DNA of 64,000 nt from Neocallimastix lanati (nom. inval.) (taxonomy: Eukaryota > Neocallimastigomycota > Neocallimastigomycetes > Neocallimastigales > Neocallimastigaceae): assembly GCA_016946835.1 (NCBI GenBank), contig JACVTC010000024.1, forward strand, positions 140,001 to 204,000, in the 5' to 3' direction. A program made the position numbers and the translations under genes. Of this stretch, positions 31,799 to 45,676 are shown in pieces (position 1 is the first letter of the stretch; each line of letters starts with the position of its first letter). The notes below the pieces were generated by a model that had not been told where the DNA came from, did not search any database, and saw nothing but the letters and a program-made list of their open reading frames with translations.

Positions 31799-34177
31799 TT
31801 AACAATTACTTGGTAATCCACACCAGTCACCATTTTCAATTCCCCAATTACCAGATTCATCGGTAAAGTAAACTTCACCACATCTGGAGCAGCATCCATA
31901 ACCTTGAGATGTGAAGGAGGAAGAGCAACTTGTGGTAGAACCTTCACCACATCCACACCATTGATCATTATGAACACCCCAAGTACCATCAGAATCTGTA
32001 TAAACGATTTGACAATTAGCTGGACAGCATGAATAACCTTGACTAGTTATCTTTTTAGAACATGAATTGGGTTCTACAGTTGGATTTTTAGCAATTGTAG
32101 TAGTAGCAGCAGCTTTAGTAGTTGTAGTAGTAGGTTCTGCTGGTGGAGCACTATTGAAAAAAAAAAAAATTATAATTATATATAAAAATAATAAAACATT
32201 TTTTTTTTTTTTTTTTTAAAAAAAATATTTATATATATATAAAAGAATTAAAATAATTAATTTAAATAAAAAAAAAAAAAATTATAATATATTAATAAAT
32301 ATTAAAAAAAAAAAAAATAGAAAAAAAAAAAAAAATAAATTTAAATAAAATAAATTTATTTTATATTAATAAATATTTTTTAAAAAGTTATTTATGAACA
32401 ATTTTAATTTAAAAATAAACTAATTTCATGTTTAATATTTTTTATTGAATAATATAAATATAATTATAATTATAAAAATAATGATTCATGATAATATATA
32501 TGTATATATTACATAATTATATATATATATAATGTAAATATTTTATTATTATTATTATTATTATTATTTACCTTTCATTACTTCTACCAACATAAATATT
32601 TCTACCTCTATATAAAGTACAACCAGATGGTGCTTGTCCACTAGCACTTCCTTCCATTTGTAAATTCATAATTAAATGGAATGGTTTTCCAACATGATTT
32701 GCAGTGTGTTTAGCTCTCCATTTTCCATCAATATAGAAATGAATATCCATATTAACATCTGAAACTTTGCTAATCCAAAGACGATATTCGTGCCAAGTAT
32801 TTGGATTGCTAATAGCTTCTTTGTATGTAGAGACATCACTTGAAGTACGGAAAGTATTAAACCAATTGGTAGTGGTACCCTTGAATTCAAGAATATCAAT
32901 TTCTGGTGGCCAAGTCCATGCACCATTCAACCAAAAGGCTGGCCATGTACCTCCAGTAGTTGGAGCTATGAATTCACCTCTAATTTCGTAATTTGGATAT
33001 TGGTCATTAATAGTAAAAGTTTGAATTGAGTGAATTGCACCAGAGTGATAATGAATTACTGGGTGTGGATTAGCAGTACTTTTACCTTCATCCCAATTAA
33101 TTCTACAGGCCTGAAGAACAACTGAATTATTTTCTAAATAAACATGGTTGTGGTCATCTGGAGCACCGTACATACGGGCAGAACCATTATGATCTAAATA
33201 AATATATTTAATAAAAAAAAAAAATTTTTTTTTTATTAATTATATTAAAATAAAAAAATAATGGAAAAATTTAAAATATATATATTTATATATTTATATA
33301 AATATATTTTAAAAATAACAATTAAAAAAAAAAATATTTATTTAGGTTTTAAATTAAATATAATAAAAATAAATTATTCATTTATTTTTTTAAATTAGAT
33401 ATAATAAAAAAAATATTTATTAATGTTTTAAATTAAATATAATAATAATTAAAAAATAATAATAATAATAATATTTTTTTTATTATACTATTACTATTAT
33501 TAATATTATAATTTTATCAAAGTTGTTATTTTAATACTTATTTATACTTTCATTAATATTAAATAATTTTTTTTTTTTTTCTTGATAATATAAAAAAATT
33601 ATTTATGTTTTAAATTAAATATTATAATAATAATAATAATAATAATAATATTTTTTAATTATGCTATTACTATAATTAATATTATTTTATGCAGTTCATC
33701 AAAAGTCATTATTATTTTAATACTTATTTTTTCTTTCATTATTATTAAATAATTTTTTTTTCTTGATATAATATTTAAAAATTAAAAATTTAAATATTGA
33801 TTAAAAATTATTTAGAAAAACCTTTTGCTATTTGTAAAATTTTTGTTTCAATTTTATATTCTTCACTTTAAACATATTTAAACTATTAATTTATAGAGTA
33901 ATATATATCAAAATTTTATATTCAAAATTTAAATGAATTCATATATTCTTTATTATAATATTGAATTTTTAATAATAATTTTAATATTTTTATTAAAAAT
34001 TTTTAAGTTATAATAATTTTAACTAATTTTACCTGAACCCCATGGATATAAGTAAGCCCAATATTTTTCAAATGTTCCATAATCCTTGAGAGAATCATTA
34101 ATAAGAGTTTCCCAATAAGCGTTAGTATTCTTGACAATAGTCAAAAATAATAAAGAAGAAAGGGCAAAAAATTTCAT
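31799..34177 (-). CDS. GH16 beta-glucanase with two C-terminal dockerins
   Basis: Three exons on the minus strand: 34033-34177, 32572-33193 and 31799-32150, GT-AG introns, 372 residues, frame closing at TAA 31799-31801. Signal peptide MKFFALSSLLFLTIVKNTNA (1-20). The GH16 domain spans about 21-256 with the retaining-glycosidase motif EIDILE at 146-151 (Glu146 nucleophile, Glu151 acid/base), preceded by GTWPAFWLNGAW and followed by TWHEYRLWI, typical of the beta-jelly-roll fold. Exon 3 encodes a Thr/Ala linker and two CBM10-type dockerins (GYSCCPANC...WGVHNDQWC and GYGCCSRCG...WGIENGDWC). Secreted, cellulosome-bound, probably acting on beta-1,3- or mixed beta-1,3-1,4-glucan; exact linkage cannot be read from the motif. 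The exon-3 boundary coincides with the catalytic-to-dockerin boundary. Confidence 0.92.
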
Positions 34178-34874
34178 TTTTGATTTTTTTTCTTTAATAT
34201 TTTAATTTAATATTTTTTTTTTGTATTGATTAACTTTATAATATTTCAAATATTATTTTTTTATTAATTTATTTTATTGCTTATTTTTATTTTTATTTTA
34301 TTATTATACACATATATATATATATTTTTTAAAATAATTTTCTTCAATATTTTAATATTTTTATCAAAAAAATATTAATTAATTTATAGAAGCCTAAATT
34401 ATTTTATAATTTCAAAATTATAAAAATAAAATAAAATAAAATAAAATAAAAATAAATATAAATAAAGAAATATTACTAATATATAGTTTTTTACTTCTTT
34501 TTATACTTTTTAAATTTTTAATAAAAATTTTATTATTTAAAAGAAATATTTAAATATAATGAATGAATAAGTAAATAAATAAATTAATATGTTTTTTTTT
34601 TTTTTTATTAAAATTAATTATTACTAATTGTTAATTATTGTTAATTGTAATAATCAATATAAATTAGATTTTTACATAAATTCTATTATTTTTAAACATA
34701 TTTTACAAATTAATGATTTAAAAAAAAAATTATATTATATATATAATATATAATAATTGTTAAATATAAAAAAAAAAAACTAATAAAGGAAAGGGAGAAT
34801 AATATTTATTTCTTATATTTATAGATATATATATTAAATTAAATATGAATATATTCTTATTTTGTTTTATCTAT

Positions 34875-34969
34875 ATAATTTTATTTATTTATTTATTTAT
34901 TTATTATTTATTTATTTATTTATTATTTATTTATTTATTTATTATTTATTTATTATTTATTTATTAATT

Positions 34970-35000
<31 letters not shown>

Positions 35001-35025
35001 AATTATTTATTATTTATTTATTTAT
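34875..35025. repeat. ATTT tetranucleotide array
   Basis: Dense TTTA/TTTATT units interrupted by ATTAATTATT. Confidence 0.85.
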
Positions 35026-36169
35026 ATGTCAATAGAATATAAAAAGTATTTTACCTATGAATTCTTCATAATAAATAAATTAAATATAGCATAAACTCCT
35101 CTTTTTATTTTTAATTTTATTTGTTATTTTTTTGGAATAATTAGTTATTATTCAATTAAATTAAAATTAAAAAATAAATTAAATTAAATTATTTATTTAT
35201 TTATTTATTTATGATTTAAAGTTTGTTTGTATATTAAAATTATTTTTTATACTAAATAATCAATAATTTAAATTAAATTGAATAAAGTTTTGAAGGTATC
35301 ACAATGAACAAATTTCAAATTATTCGCTTTTATACTCTTAAATATTAGTATGGTATTATATATTATAATTTAAATGATTATATCATGTTTTATATGTGAT
35401 GTATAAGTCATTACAAAATTCTTATTAATCAAAATTTAACCAATGTATTCAAAATTATGTGATTCATTCATCATAATTATAAACTTTATTTATTAATTTT
35501 TTTATTTTTTAATTTAATTTTCAATTTTTTTTTTGTAAATCAAAAATCTGAAAATGATATATATATAATATATTGATTAATAGAATATTTAATTTATTTG
35601 TACTACATTACTTTATTTTAATTAATGATTATTATTTATTTAATTATTAAATGGACAAAAATTAAGAATGGATGCATTTTTTTTTTTTTTATATTTAATA
35701 ATCAATATTCCTACATTTAGTATATTTTTTTAATTATTAATTAAAAAAATATTATATTGAACATTACAACTATAAAACTAATAATATTACTAATAGCTTG
35801 AAAAAAAGGATTAGTACTGTAATAAATATATAATAAATAAATTAATAATAAGTAATTGAATAATAATAATAAATAATAAAAAAATACCTACAAAACATGA
35901 TATACAATTACAAAAATTTAATATTGTAATTGATATATTTTAATTTAAATTATTAATATTTAAGTCTCTATAATTATTAATCTAACTATATTTCTGTTTA
36001 TAATGAACAATATTGAACAAAACAATATACATAAAAACTTTATTTAAAGTAAATAAATTAAACTTAATAAATGAGAAAACTTTATTTCTATTGATTTTTT
36101 CCGAATATTTAGGATAAATTAAATTTTTTTTTTTTTAAATAAATGAATAATATTTCTTAAATAATATTT

Positions 36170-36665
36170 ATTATTTATTATTTATTATTAATTTATTATT
36201 ATTTTATTATTTATTTATTTATTATTTATTATTTACTATTTATTATTTACTATTTATTATTTACTATTTATTATTTATTATTTATTATTTATTATATATT
36301 ATTTATTATTTAATTATTATTTATTATTTACTATTTATTATTTATTATTTATTATTTATTATATATTATTTATTATTTAATTATTATTTATTACTTACTA
36401 TTTATTATTTATTATTCAATTATTTATTATTTATTATTTATTACTTACTATTTATTATTTATTATTCAATTATTTATTATTTATTATTTATTATTTATTA
36501 TTTATTATTTATTATTTATTATTTATTAGTTATTATTTATTATTTATTATTTATTATTTATTATTTATTATTTATTATTTATTATTTATTATTTATTATT
36601 TATATATTTATTATTAGTTATTATTTATTATAATTTATTATTTATTATTTATTTATTTATATAAT
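36170..36665. repeat. TTATTTA/TTACTAT array
   Basis: About 500 bp of ATTATTT heptamer repeats with periodic TTACTATTTATTATTT and TATATATTATTTATTATTTAATTATT variants, indicating higher-order duplication of about 60-90 bp blocks. Confidence 0.85.
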
Positions 36666-36718
36666 ATATTTACTAAAAGTCAAGTAATTTAGGTTTTATA
36701 GTTAAATCAATATTAAAC

Positions 36719-36759
<41 letters not shown>

Positions 36760-37504
36760 TGTTCATTTGTATCTTAATTATGTAGCTTATTCTTTAATTT
36801 ATATATTAGTGTTTTTTTTTTTTTTTTTAAATTAACACTAAATAAAAATGAAAACTAAAAATAAAATAATTAATGAAAAGAAAATAAAATGAATAGGACA
36901 TATGTAACCTTTTTTATAATTATCTAGAATATGAAGTTCATAATAAATAACTTTCATTACCAGTTCCTTCGATTGAACATAGATAATAATAATTGTTCTC
37001 TGCACAATGAATCTATGAAAATTGAATCTCCTAATAATGGAAGAATTTAGTAGAACACCAACACTATTTGACTTAACAGATATTAAAACCCTTATATATT
37101 TTATATTTTATATTTTTTATATATTCTATATATTCTATATATAAAATATATTATATAGATATATTATCTCATATTTAAAATGTGTTTCTCATTTACAATA
37201 TATTTTTAACATATAAAACTATTTATTAATAAAAAAAAAAAAAAAAGATTTTTGAAATTGAAGTTTAGCTTTAGGTAGTCTCCAGTTTTCTCAAATTTAT
37301 TTTTCGTCTAAGCCTTAGCCTTGATTGATTTTCCTATCCTATCTCTAATCCCAATAAAAGTTTACAATTACTTTTTTTTTTTTTTTTTTTTTTTTTTGAT
37401 GAAAATTTAACTAATTTGTCTGCTAAAATTTTACTTTCGTTATCCTATGTATGACGTCTACAACATGAGATATCTCTAAGTAAATCAGAGATAATACAAT
37501 ATTG

Positions 37505-37540
<36 letters not shown>

Positions 37541-37941
37541 ATAATAATAATAATAATAAAATATAAATATGAATATATAAAATATATAATTAATTTATAC
37601 TCAAAGTATAATTTAATATATATATTTCTTTTTATATTTTACATATAATTAATTTTGTTTTATTTAATTTTTATTTAATTTTACTTGATTTTTTATTTTT
37701 ATTTTTTAATTTTTAATTATTATTTTTATTTTAAATTTTTAATTTTAATTTTATTTTTAATTTTAATTTTATTTTTAATTTTAATTTTATTTTTATTTTC
37801 TTAAAATTTGAACTTTTAAATTTTTTCTTTTTTTTATTTTAATATTTAATTTTATTTATTTATTTATTTTGATAATTTCGAAAACTAATATTTATAAATT
37901 TCTATGATATTTTTATACTACAAAATTTTGTCTTTTTTTTT

Positions 37942-37972
<31 letters not shown>

Positions 37973-38159
37973 GTTATTGTTATTGTTATTGTTATTGCTA
38001 TATATAATACACATATAATAATAATATGAATTTAAAAATTTTATATATATATTTATATTATATATAATATATTTAATATATATTATTATATAATATTTTT
38101 AAGAGTATTTTTTTTTTATTTATTTCCCTTTTATTAATTTATATTCTATTGTATGGATT

Positions 38160-38290
38160 CTATATATATAATATATATTATATATATATATCTATTTATA
38201 ACAAAAAGAGATAGATATATAAAATAATATATATTATATATATCTATTTTTAATAAAGAGAGATAGATATATAAAATAATATATATTATT
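38160..38290. repeat. Direct duplication of a about 60-bp AT segment
   Basis: The block ATATATCTATTT...AGAGATAGATATATAAAATAATATATATTA occurs twice in tandem (about 38186-38242 and 38240-38290), immediately downstream of the GH95 stop codon. ATCTAT/ATAGAT pairs within it could form hairpins. Confidence 0.7.
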
Positions 38291-38326
38291 TATATTATTT
38301 TATAAAATATATAAAAAAAAAAATGA

Positions 38327-41300
38327 TTAAGCAGTTAATTCGACAGTTTGTCCTGCTTTAGTTTCTATATCATATTCATAGTATTTTTCAAGAGATGGAC
38401 CCTTAATGGAAGATTTATTGGAAATTTCTGGTTTTTTAACATCTGGTGAAAGAAGTAAAGCGTTTTTACAGGTACCTTGAGCAGTTTTAATACCTTGTCC
38501 TGAGAGTGGAGTATTACTACGAATACGTAAGGAACCACCAATCTTAGATTTAATAGTGGCCTTACTAATTTTACCATTCTTCCAATCCATACTGACTTCA
38601 AAACCACCACGAGCAACTAAACCACTAACACTACCTTCTTTCCAAACATTTGGTAAGGCTGGAAGGAGATGAACAGCACCATCATGACTTTGTAAAAGCA
38701 TTTCAGCAATACCAGCACAGAAACCAAAGTTACCATCAATTTGGAATGGTGGGTGAGCATCAAAAAGATTGGTATAGACTCTACCATTACCTCCATCGTT
38801 ATCACGAACAAGATTAATCATATTTTGAATAATTTTATAGGCATGGTTACCATCTAAAAGTCTAGCCCAAAGGTTAATCTTCCAACCAATACTCCAACCG
38901 GTAGCCATATCACCACGTTGATTAAGGGTATTCTTAGCAGCTTCAAATAAAAGTGGTTGCTTGAATGGAGAAATTTGACCACTTGGGTAGAGACCGTAAA
39001 GGTGAGATACATGACGATGATCATCTCTTGGATTATCAGCATCAACAAACCACTCTTGTAATTGATTGTATTGACCAACCTTCATTGGAGCAATATTGTT
39101 CATGGTACTCTTTAAGGTGGATTGGAAGCTTTCATCAACACCAAGGGTTTGAGCAGCAAGAAGAGCTTGGTTCAAGACATCGAAAGCAATTTGGTTATCC
39201 ATAGTACAACCAGCGGTCATGGATGAACCATCTGAAGAATAACCATGTTCTGGAGAAGTGGATGGTACAGTAACCAAGAATCCGGTGTTTGGATCCTTTT
39301 GCATACTTGTAACATAGAACTTAGCACTATCTCTTAAGATGGCATAGTTGTTCTTAAGGAAGTCTTTGTCACCAGTGAAAAGGTAATGTTGCCAGATGTG
39401 AGTAGATAACCATCCACCACCGTTTGGCCACATTCCCCAGAAGGCACCATCAATTGGACCGGTAACACGCCAGATATCTGTGTTGTGGTGAGCCATCCAA
39501 CCTTCAGCACCGTAGATTTTGGAGGCAGCTTCCTTACCAGTAACGGAAAGATCACGAATGAGATCAAACATTGGTTCATGACATTCACTGAGGTTAGTAA
39601 CTTCAGCTGGCCAGTAATTCATTTGGGCATTGATATTGATTGTGTATTTACTATCCCATGGAGCATCAGTGGAATCATTCCAAATACCTTGAAGGTTAGC
39701 TGCTTGACCACCTGGTTGAGAAGAAGTTATCAAGAGGTAACGACCGTATTGGAACATTAAAGCGACAAGATCTTGATCATCAGATCTATTGAAGTTAAGA
39801 ATTCTATTGACAGTTTGATCGGCAGAAGCACTACTTGTTGGAAGAGAGATCTTTACACGATCGAATTGCTTCTTGTAAGCTTCAATGTGTTTACTCTTTA
39901 AGGTAGAATAATCAACATTCTTAACTTTACTGAGAGCGGCTTCAGCCTTCTTAGCAGCATCACCAGAAACATCATGATAGTTAACAAAGTTAGTGGCAGC
40001 GGAAATTAAGATGGTAGCTTCCTTAGCATTGGATACATTAAGGCTTGAACCACTAGCACTAACTCTTCCATCAGAAACAATTTCAACGATAACGTAGGCA
40101 TTAAGTTTAGCACCAACACCTTCTTGATCCTTACCTCTAATCTTAAGAATTAAACGGTTACCACTTGAAGAAGCATTCGTTTGAAGTGGACATTTATGAT
40201 TGACACTGAAGTTAAGAGGTTTACCATCCGTAGCAATATTGTAAACAATAACATCATCAGCCATTGAAGCAAATAAGGAACGTTCTATATTAGATCCATT
40301 GGCAGTAAATTTACTGGTAGCGATAGCATTATTAAGATCTAAATCACGATAATAATTGGAGAATCCACTTACATCAGAGAAATTGATAAAGAGACTACCT
40401 AATGTAAGATAACCCATACCATTTTGACCGGTAAAGAAGTTTTTATCAATGTAATCTTGAGCTTGACCAAATCTACCTTCGAAAATCATTCTTCTAGCTT
40501 GTGGTAAAGCAGAAGCAGCATTTCTTGGAATATTATTATGTGGACCTCCGGCCCAGAAAGTATCTTCGTTCAATTGAATTTCATCACGTTGAGCTCCACC
40601 ATAAACCATACCACCAAGATGAGAATTACCTACTGGTAAAGCATCGGTCCAAGCTCTTGCAGGAGAATCATACCAAAGTTTCAATGCTGCCTTTGGATGA
40701 AGATCTTCTTCAGAAGGACCTTCAACCTTTTCGAAAAGCCAAGTTTGATTAGATCTTTCACCACCATTACTCCATTGTAAAACATTACTTCCTTCAGCAG
40801 TACTGGCACTTTCAACATCGAAAACTCTAGCACCTTGAGATACTTTAGTACCAATTACATAAACATTTTCTTTTGATGTCTTTATAAGAGTAAATTGTTG
40901 AGCATCACCACCATAAGCACTATAAATTTGAATATTCGATCCATTCTTATCTTCACCATTAGCTACATCAATCATATAGTTTCCATACATAGTTAATAAA
41001 GTAATATATTCCTCATCAACATTTTCAAGTTTCCATTTTTGAGCATTAGAACCAATAACAATATTGGAACTATCACTAGCTCTACCTTGACTAACTTGAA
41101 GATATCTTCCAGAACCAGTATTTTTAATAGTATACCAACCATCTTGAAGAGTATAATTTGGATTATAAGTATTTTCTATTTTCATAAAATATAAAAAAAT
41201 TATTATTAATTTATTTATAATTAATATATAATAAATGATAATTTAATTATTCAAAAAATTATTTTTTATTTTTTTTTTTAAAAATTATTTTAATACATAT

Positions 41301-41825
41301 AGATATATTAAATTTATATGTTTTCCATTAAAATTTCATTACACTTTTCTATTTTTATTATTAATTGAAAAAAATTTAATTTCATTAATATATATAATAA
41401 TATACCTTCACCAGGAGTTTCAGGTTCAGCATCAAAGCATGAATCCTTCAAACCACACCATTCGTCATTTTCAACACCCCATTTACCTTCTTCAGTTTCT
41501 TCAATAACATCACAACCATTACAGCAAGGATATAATGGGTATGAAAAACATTCTGATACTACACCTTCACATTTTGCAGGTATAACTATATTTAATTACA
41601 AAATAATAATAATAGATATATATATTAAATTTTATTTAAAATTTAAATTAATTATTAAATTTAGATAATTATTATTATTTAAAACTTACTACACCAATCA
41701 TCATTTTCAACACCCCATTTCATATCATCTTCATAAACTACTCCACAACCTTTACATTCTTCGTAAGCAAAGGCTAAACGAGAACTTAATCCAAATAAAA
41801 ATAAAATTGAATATATATATTTCAT
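38327..41825 (-). CDS. GH95 alpha-L-fucosidase-like enzyme with N-terminal dockerins and ricin-B-type domain
   Basis: Three exons on the minus strand: 41690-41825, 41406-41585 and 38327-41175, all GT-AG, 1054 residues. Exon 1 encodes a signal peptide (about 1-20) and a short Cys-rich module with [11 protein letters not shown], a truncated CBM10-type dockerin. Exon 2 encodes one full dockerin (YPCCNGCD...[11 protein letters not shown], about 59-92). Exon 3 begins with a ricin-B/CBM13-like beta-trefoil (about 106-262; [29 protein letters not shown]), then the GH95 domain from about 267: [51 protein letters not shown] (the Asn-containing motif helping the catalytic base) and a C-terminal beta domain. 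GH95 enzymes are inverting and release alpha-1,2-linked L-fucose or L-galactose, for example from xyloglucan. A Met at 41185 lies in the intron and should not be used as the start. Confidence 0.9.
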
Positions 41826-43369
41826 TTTTTTTAACTTTTTTTTTTTTTATTTTTTTTTTATTTTTTACTATAGTACTATTTTCCTAATTTTTCATTAATT
41901 TTTAATAAATCTATTATTTTTATTTTATTTATTTTTTAATATTCTATAAATTTTTATTTTCCTTTATATCTATTTTTTTTTTCTATTAATAATCTATATT
42001 AATAGTTTAAAAATTAAGAAAAATAATAAATAATAAATTATAAAAAAAAAAAAAAAGAATAAAATTCTGAGTATTTATATATTCTTTTTTTTTTTTTTTT
42101 ACTAACTTAAATCATGAAATAATTTCCAATTAATTTATTAAAAATACCATATATAGTTAATTTAAAATCTATATTATTAGAATTTAAACTTTAATTATAA
42201 TAATTATATTTAAAAAAAAAAAAAAAAGAAAAAAATTAATTTAATTATGACATTAAAAGTGTTAATCTTTTTTCCTAAGAAAAAAATAATTAATAATAAA
42301 TTAATAATTTATATATAATTAACTTTTTTTTTGTATTAAATATTACATTAAATTTAATATTTATGATGATTAAATAATAATTATCAATGAAATATATTAT
42401 TTAATTAATATATTAAATTAATTTAATATATTTATTTAAAATTATTAATTGTTTCCGTTTTTTTTTATTATTATTATTATTTCTATTTTACTTTTTTTTT
42501 TTATATTATTATTACTTTTATTATTATTTATTATTTATTATTATTACATTTTTATGTGAAAGAAAGAATGAAAAAACCTTTTTTTTTTATTATTAATTTT
42601 TTTTAATTTTTTAAATTTTATTATTAATTTTTGTTTAAATCAGTTTGGAAAATGATTTAACATTTTTTTCTTTTATTATTATAATATTAAATTACTTATA
42701 GTTACTTTTGAATAATTCAATTTATATTAATGCTATATGAAAAATTAATGAAATTAATATAAATTTTTTTTTTTTTATATATTTTATACAATTAATTTGG
42801 GTAAAAAATTTTATTTTATTTTTTTTTATTTAAAGTATAATCCAAAGTTTAATAATAATTAATTATGTTAAATCAATTTATTTATTAATTTTTTTTTTAT
42901 TTATATATATTTATTATTATTTATACAAATTATTAAATATGAAAATCTTTTAATCATTTTATATTTATTAAATATGACAATCTTAAATATTCATTTATTC
43001 ATTTAAAAGATTTACATTTTTAATAATAACTAATAAGATCATTTAATTAAAGTAATAACATAATAAGCAATGAACAAATAAATAATAAAATATACATGGT
43101 AATATACATAATAAATAATAAACTATACATAATAAATACTCTAATAAATATAAAAAAAAATTTAAAAAATTTAAAAAATAAAAAAAAAAAAAAAAAAAAA
43201 GTAAAAATTCATTATTGAAATAAATAAAGAATAAATTATTGATATTTTAATGATTTTGTATTAATTTAGCATATTAATAAAAGAATTTTATTCAATGGAA
43301 ATAAAATTTTATTTTTTATAAATTCTTTTATACACAATCAAATCAAATCAAATAAAATAAATAGTGATT

Positions 43370-43690
43370 TACTATAAAATATTAAAGTATTAATAAAAAT
43401 AAAATAAAATAAAATAAAATAAATAGTAGAATATGAATATAAAGTATAGATTGAATAAAATAAAATAAAATAAAATAAATAGTGATGTACTATAAAATAT
43501 TAAAGTATTAATAAAAATAAAATAAAATAAAATAAAATAAAATAAATAGTAGAATATAAATATAAAGTATAGATTGAATAAAATAAAATAAAATAAAATA
43601 AAATAAATAGTGAAGTAATATAAAAGAGTAAGTATTAATAAAAATAAAATAAAATAAAATATAAATTTAGTTATACTAAAATGTTAATAC
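43370..43690. repeat. About 120-bp tandem repeat, 2-3 copies, with AAAAT pentamer cores
   Basis: The block AATAGTGATTTACTATAAAATATTAAAGTATTAATAAAAATAAAATAAA...TAGTAGAATATAAATATAAAGTATAGATTG is repeated with small changes; AAAAT pentamer runs differ in length between copies. Confidence 0.8.
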
Positions 43691-45184
43691 ATTATAATTA
43701 TTTTTAGATAAAGGAGATTGAACTATCAATAATACATTTAAATAAATATATATATATATATTTTTTCCTATTCAACGTCACCATCGGATTTTTTAAAAGT
43801 AAATAAATTATAATTAATATTAATTTTTGACAAATTTTGAATAAAAAAAAAATTCTAATAGGATGATCTTATTACTTATTTCGTTCATTTGATCATTTAT
43901 ACATAATTGAAGTTATATTTAATAAAATTAAATGATTATCTGTTAAATTAGAATAAACAATCATATCATTACTACAATTATAGAGATACACTTAAATATT
44001 TAAATTTTATTAATGATTAAACTTTTTGAATATGTAAATTCATTAAATATTAAACTTTTTTTAAATATTAACTGTTAAATTTTTTTTGAATATTTATATT
44101 TATTAAGTATTAAGCTTTTTTAATAGTTATTAAATATTAATTATTAAACTTTTTAATAAATTTTAATAATAAAAAAGTTATTATTATTTTAATTTATTCA
44201 TCCATAACCGTTCAACTTTTCATATTAATACAGCATTTTATTATTTTTAATTTATCTAAAATTAAAGTTTATAAAAATTTAATCATATTAGTGATTATTG
44301 GACTAAAAAGGCGATTAAATATATTAAAAAAAGAAATTTAATATAAATTTATATTACACAAAAAGTTTATATATTAATAATTAAATAAATTAATATATAT
44401 TTAACTATTTATTACCTCTAATTGGATTTAAAAGTATTAAAATTTAACATTTATTATCCTTTAAAATTAAACAAAATAACTTCATCTTTAATAATAATAA
44501 ATGACAAAAAAACTTTTAATTTATAACACCAAGAAATGATTAGAATTTAATTTTATTATAATTAGCTTTAGTCCAAGGAATAATACAAAGAAATTTAAGT
44601 GTTAATACAATCACAGAGCAATTTTACATACAACGCACACTTAATATATATTTAATTAAGAATAAATAAAATTTAATATTTAATAATAATCATTAATTAA
44701 TAAAATTTTTGTTATTTAATATATATATTAGCTATTCTTATTTATTATTATGAATACTAACAATAATAATTATTTATATAAATAATTTATTTAATTTTTA
44801 TGTTTTGTTATTATATTTTATTTATTTATTTATTATTATAATTATTATTATAATTATTATTATTATTATTATTTAATTTAGTCCTTTTTTTTATTAATAA
44901 TATTTTTTTTTACTTTTAAATTTTAATTATAAATTATTTATTTAATAAACAGTTATCCAATATATTATATCAAGTTTAAAAATAAAAAAAAAAAAATAAT
45001 AATAGCTATTATTTATTTATTATTTAATTAAAATTAATATATTTATATATATAAAACAAATTTACTATCTTTGACTGAATAATTAATAAAAAAAAAAAAA
45101 AAGATGACTAAAATCAAATGAATGACATTTTTAATTATAATTTAATAAAATAAATAAAAATTAAAAATTAAAAAGATAAAAACA

Positions 45185-45515
45185 ATAATTAAAATAAAAT
45201 AATAATAATTAAAATAAAATAATAATAATTAAAATATAATAATAATTAAAATAATAATAATTAAAATAAAATAATAATAATTAAAATAAAATAATAATAA
45301 TTAAAATAAAATAATAATAATTAAAATAAAATAATAATAATTAAAATATAATAATAATAATTAAAATAAAATAATTATATTTTAATAAAATAAACAAATG
45401 TAAAAAATAAAATAAAAATAAAATAAAATAATTAAAATAAAATAATAACTAAAATAAAATAATAATAATTAAAATAAAATAAAATAATTAAAATAAAATA
45501 ATAACTAAAATAAAG
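45185..45515. repeat. About 20-bp tandem repeat (AAATAATAATAATTAAAATA)
   Basis: More than ten near-identical units of AATAATAATTAAAATAA in two blocks (about 45185-45370 and 45420-45515), separated by AAACAAATGTAAAAAATAA. Confidence 0.85.
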
Positions 45516-45676
45516 GAGGTGTGCATTCCTCAAAATGTGGCTTAAAGTATTTTAAAAAATAAACATATAAATAAATAAAATAAATAAATAAATAAAAAAT
45601 ATTAAATAATTTATTATTTATTATTTATTATTTACATATTTAAAAATATTTTATAATAAATATTTGAAGTAGTGAG

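Larger units (their letters stand above)
34178..38326. other. Large low-complexity intergenic region
   Basis: About 4 kb of AT DNA with ATTT and ATTATTT arrays. A few more complex islands (about 35280-35560, 36890-37090, 37250-37500) contain sequence resembling degraded non-coding or mobile DNA. I tried both strands and found no convincing protein similarity. The segment contains the 5' region of the GH16 gene and the 3' region of the GH95 gene. Confidence 0.5.

Noticed and set aside
36890-37500. Complex islands that could be transposon coding remnants
   Set aside because: No frame on either strand gave recognisable motifs; left as unexplained intergenic sequence.
38327-41185. GH95 protein starting at the Met at 41185
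   Set aside because: That Met lies in an intron; splicing at AG 41176-41177 joins upstream exons with signal peptide and dockerins in phase.
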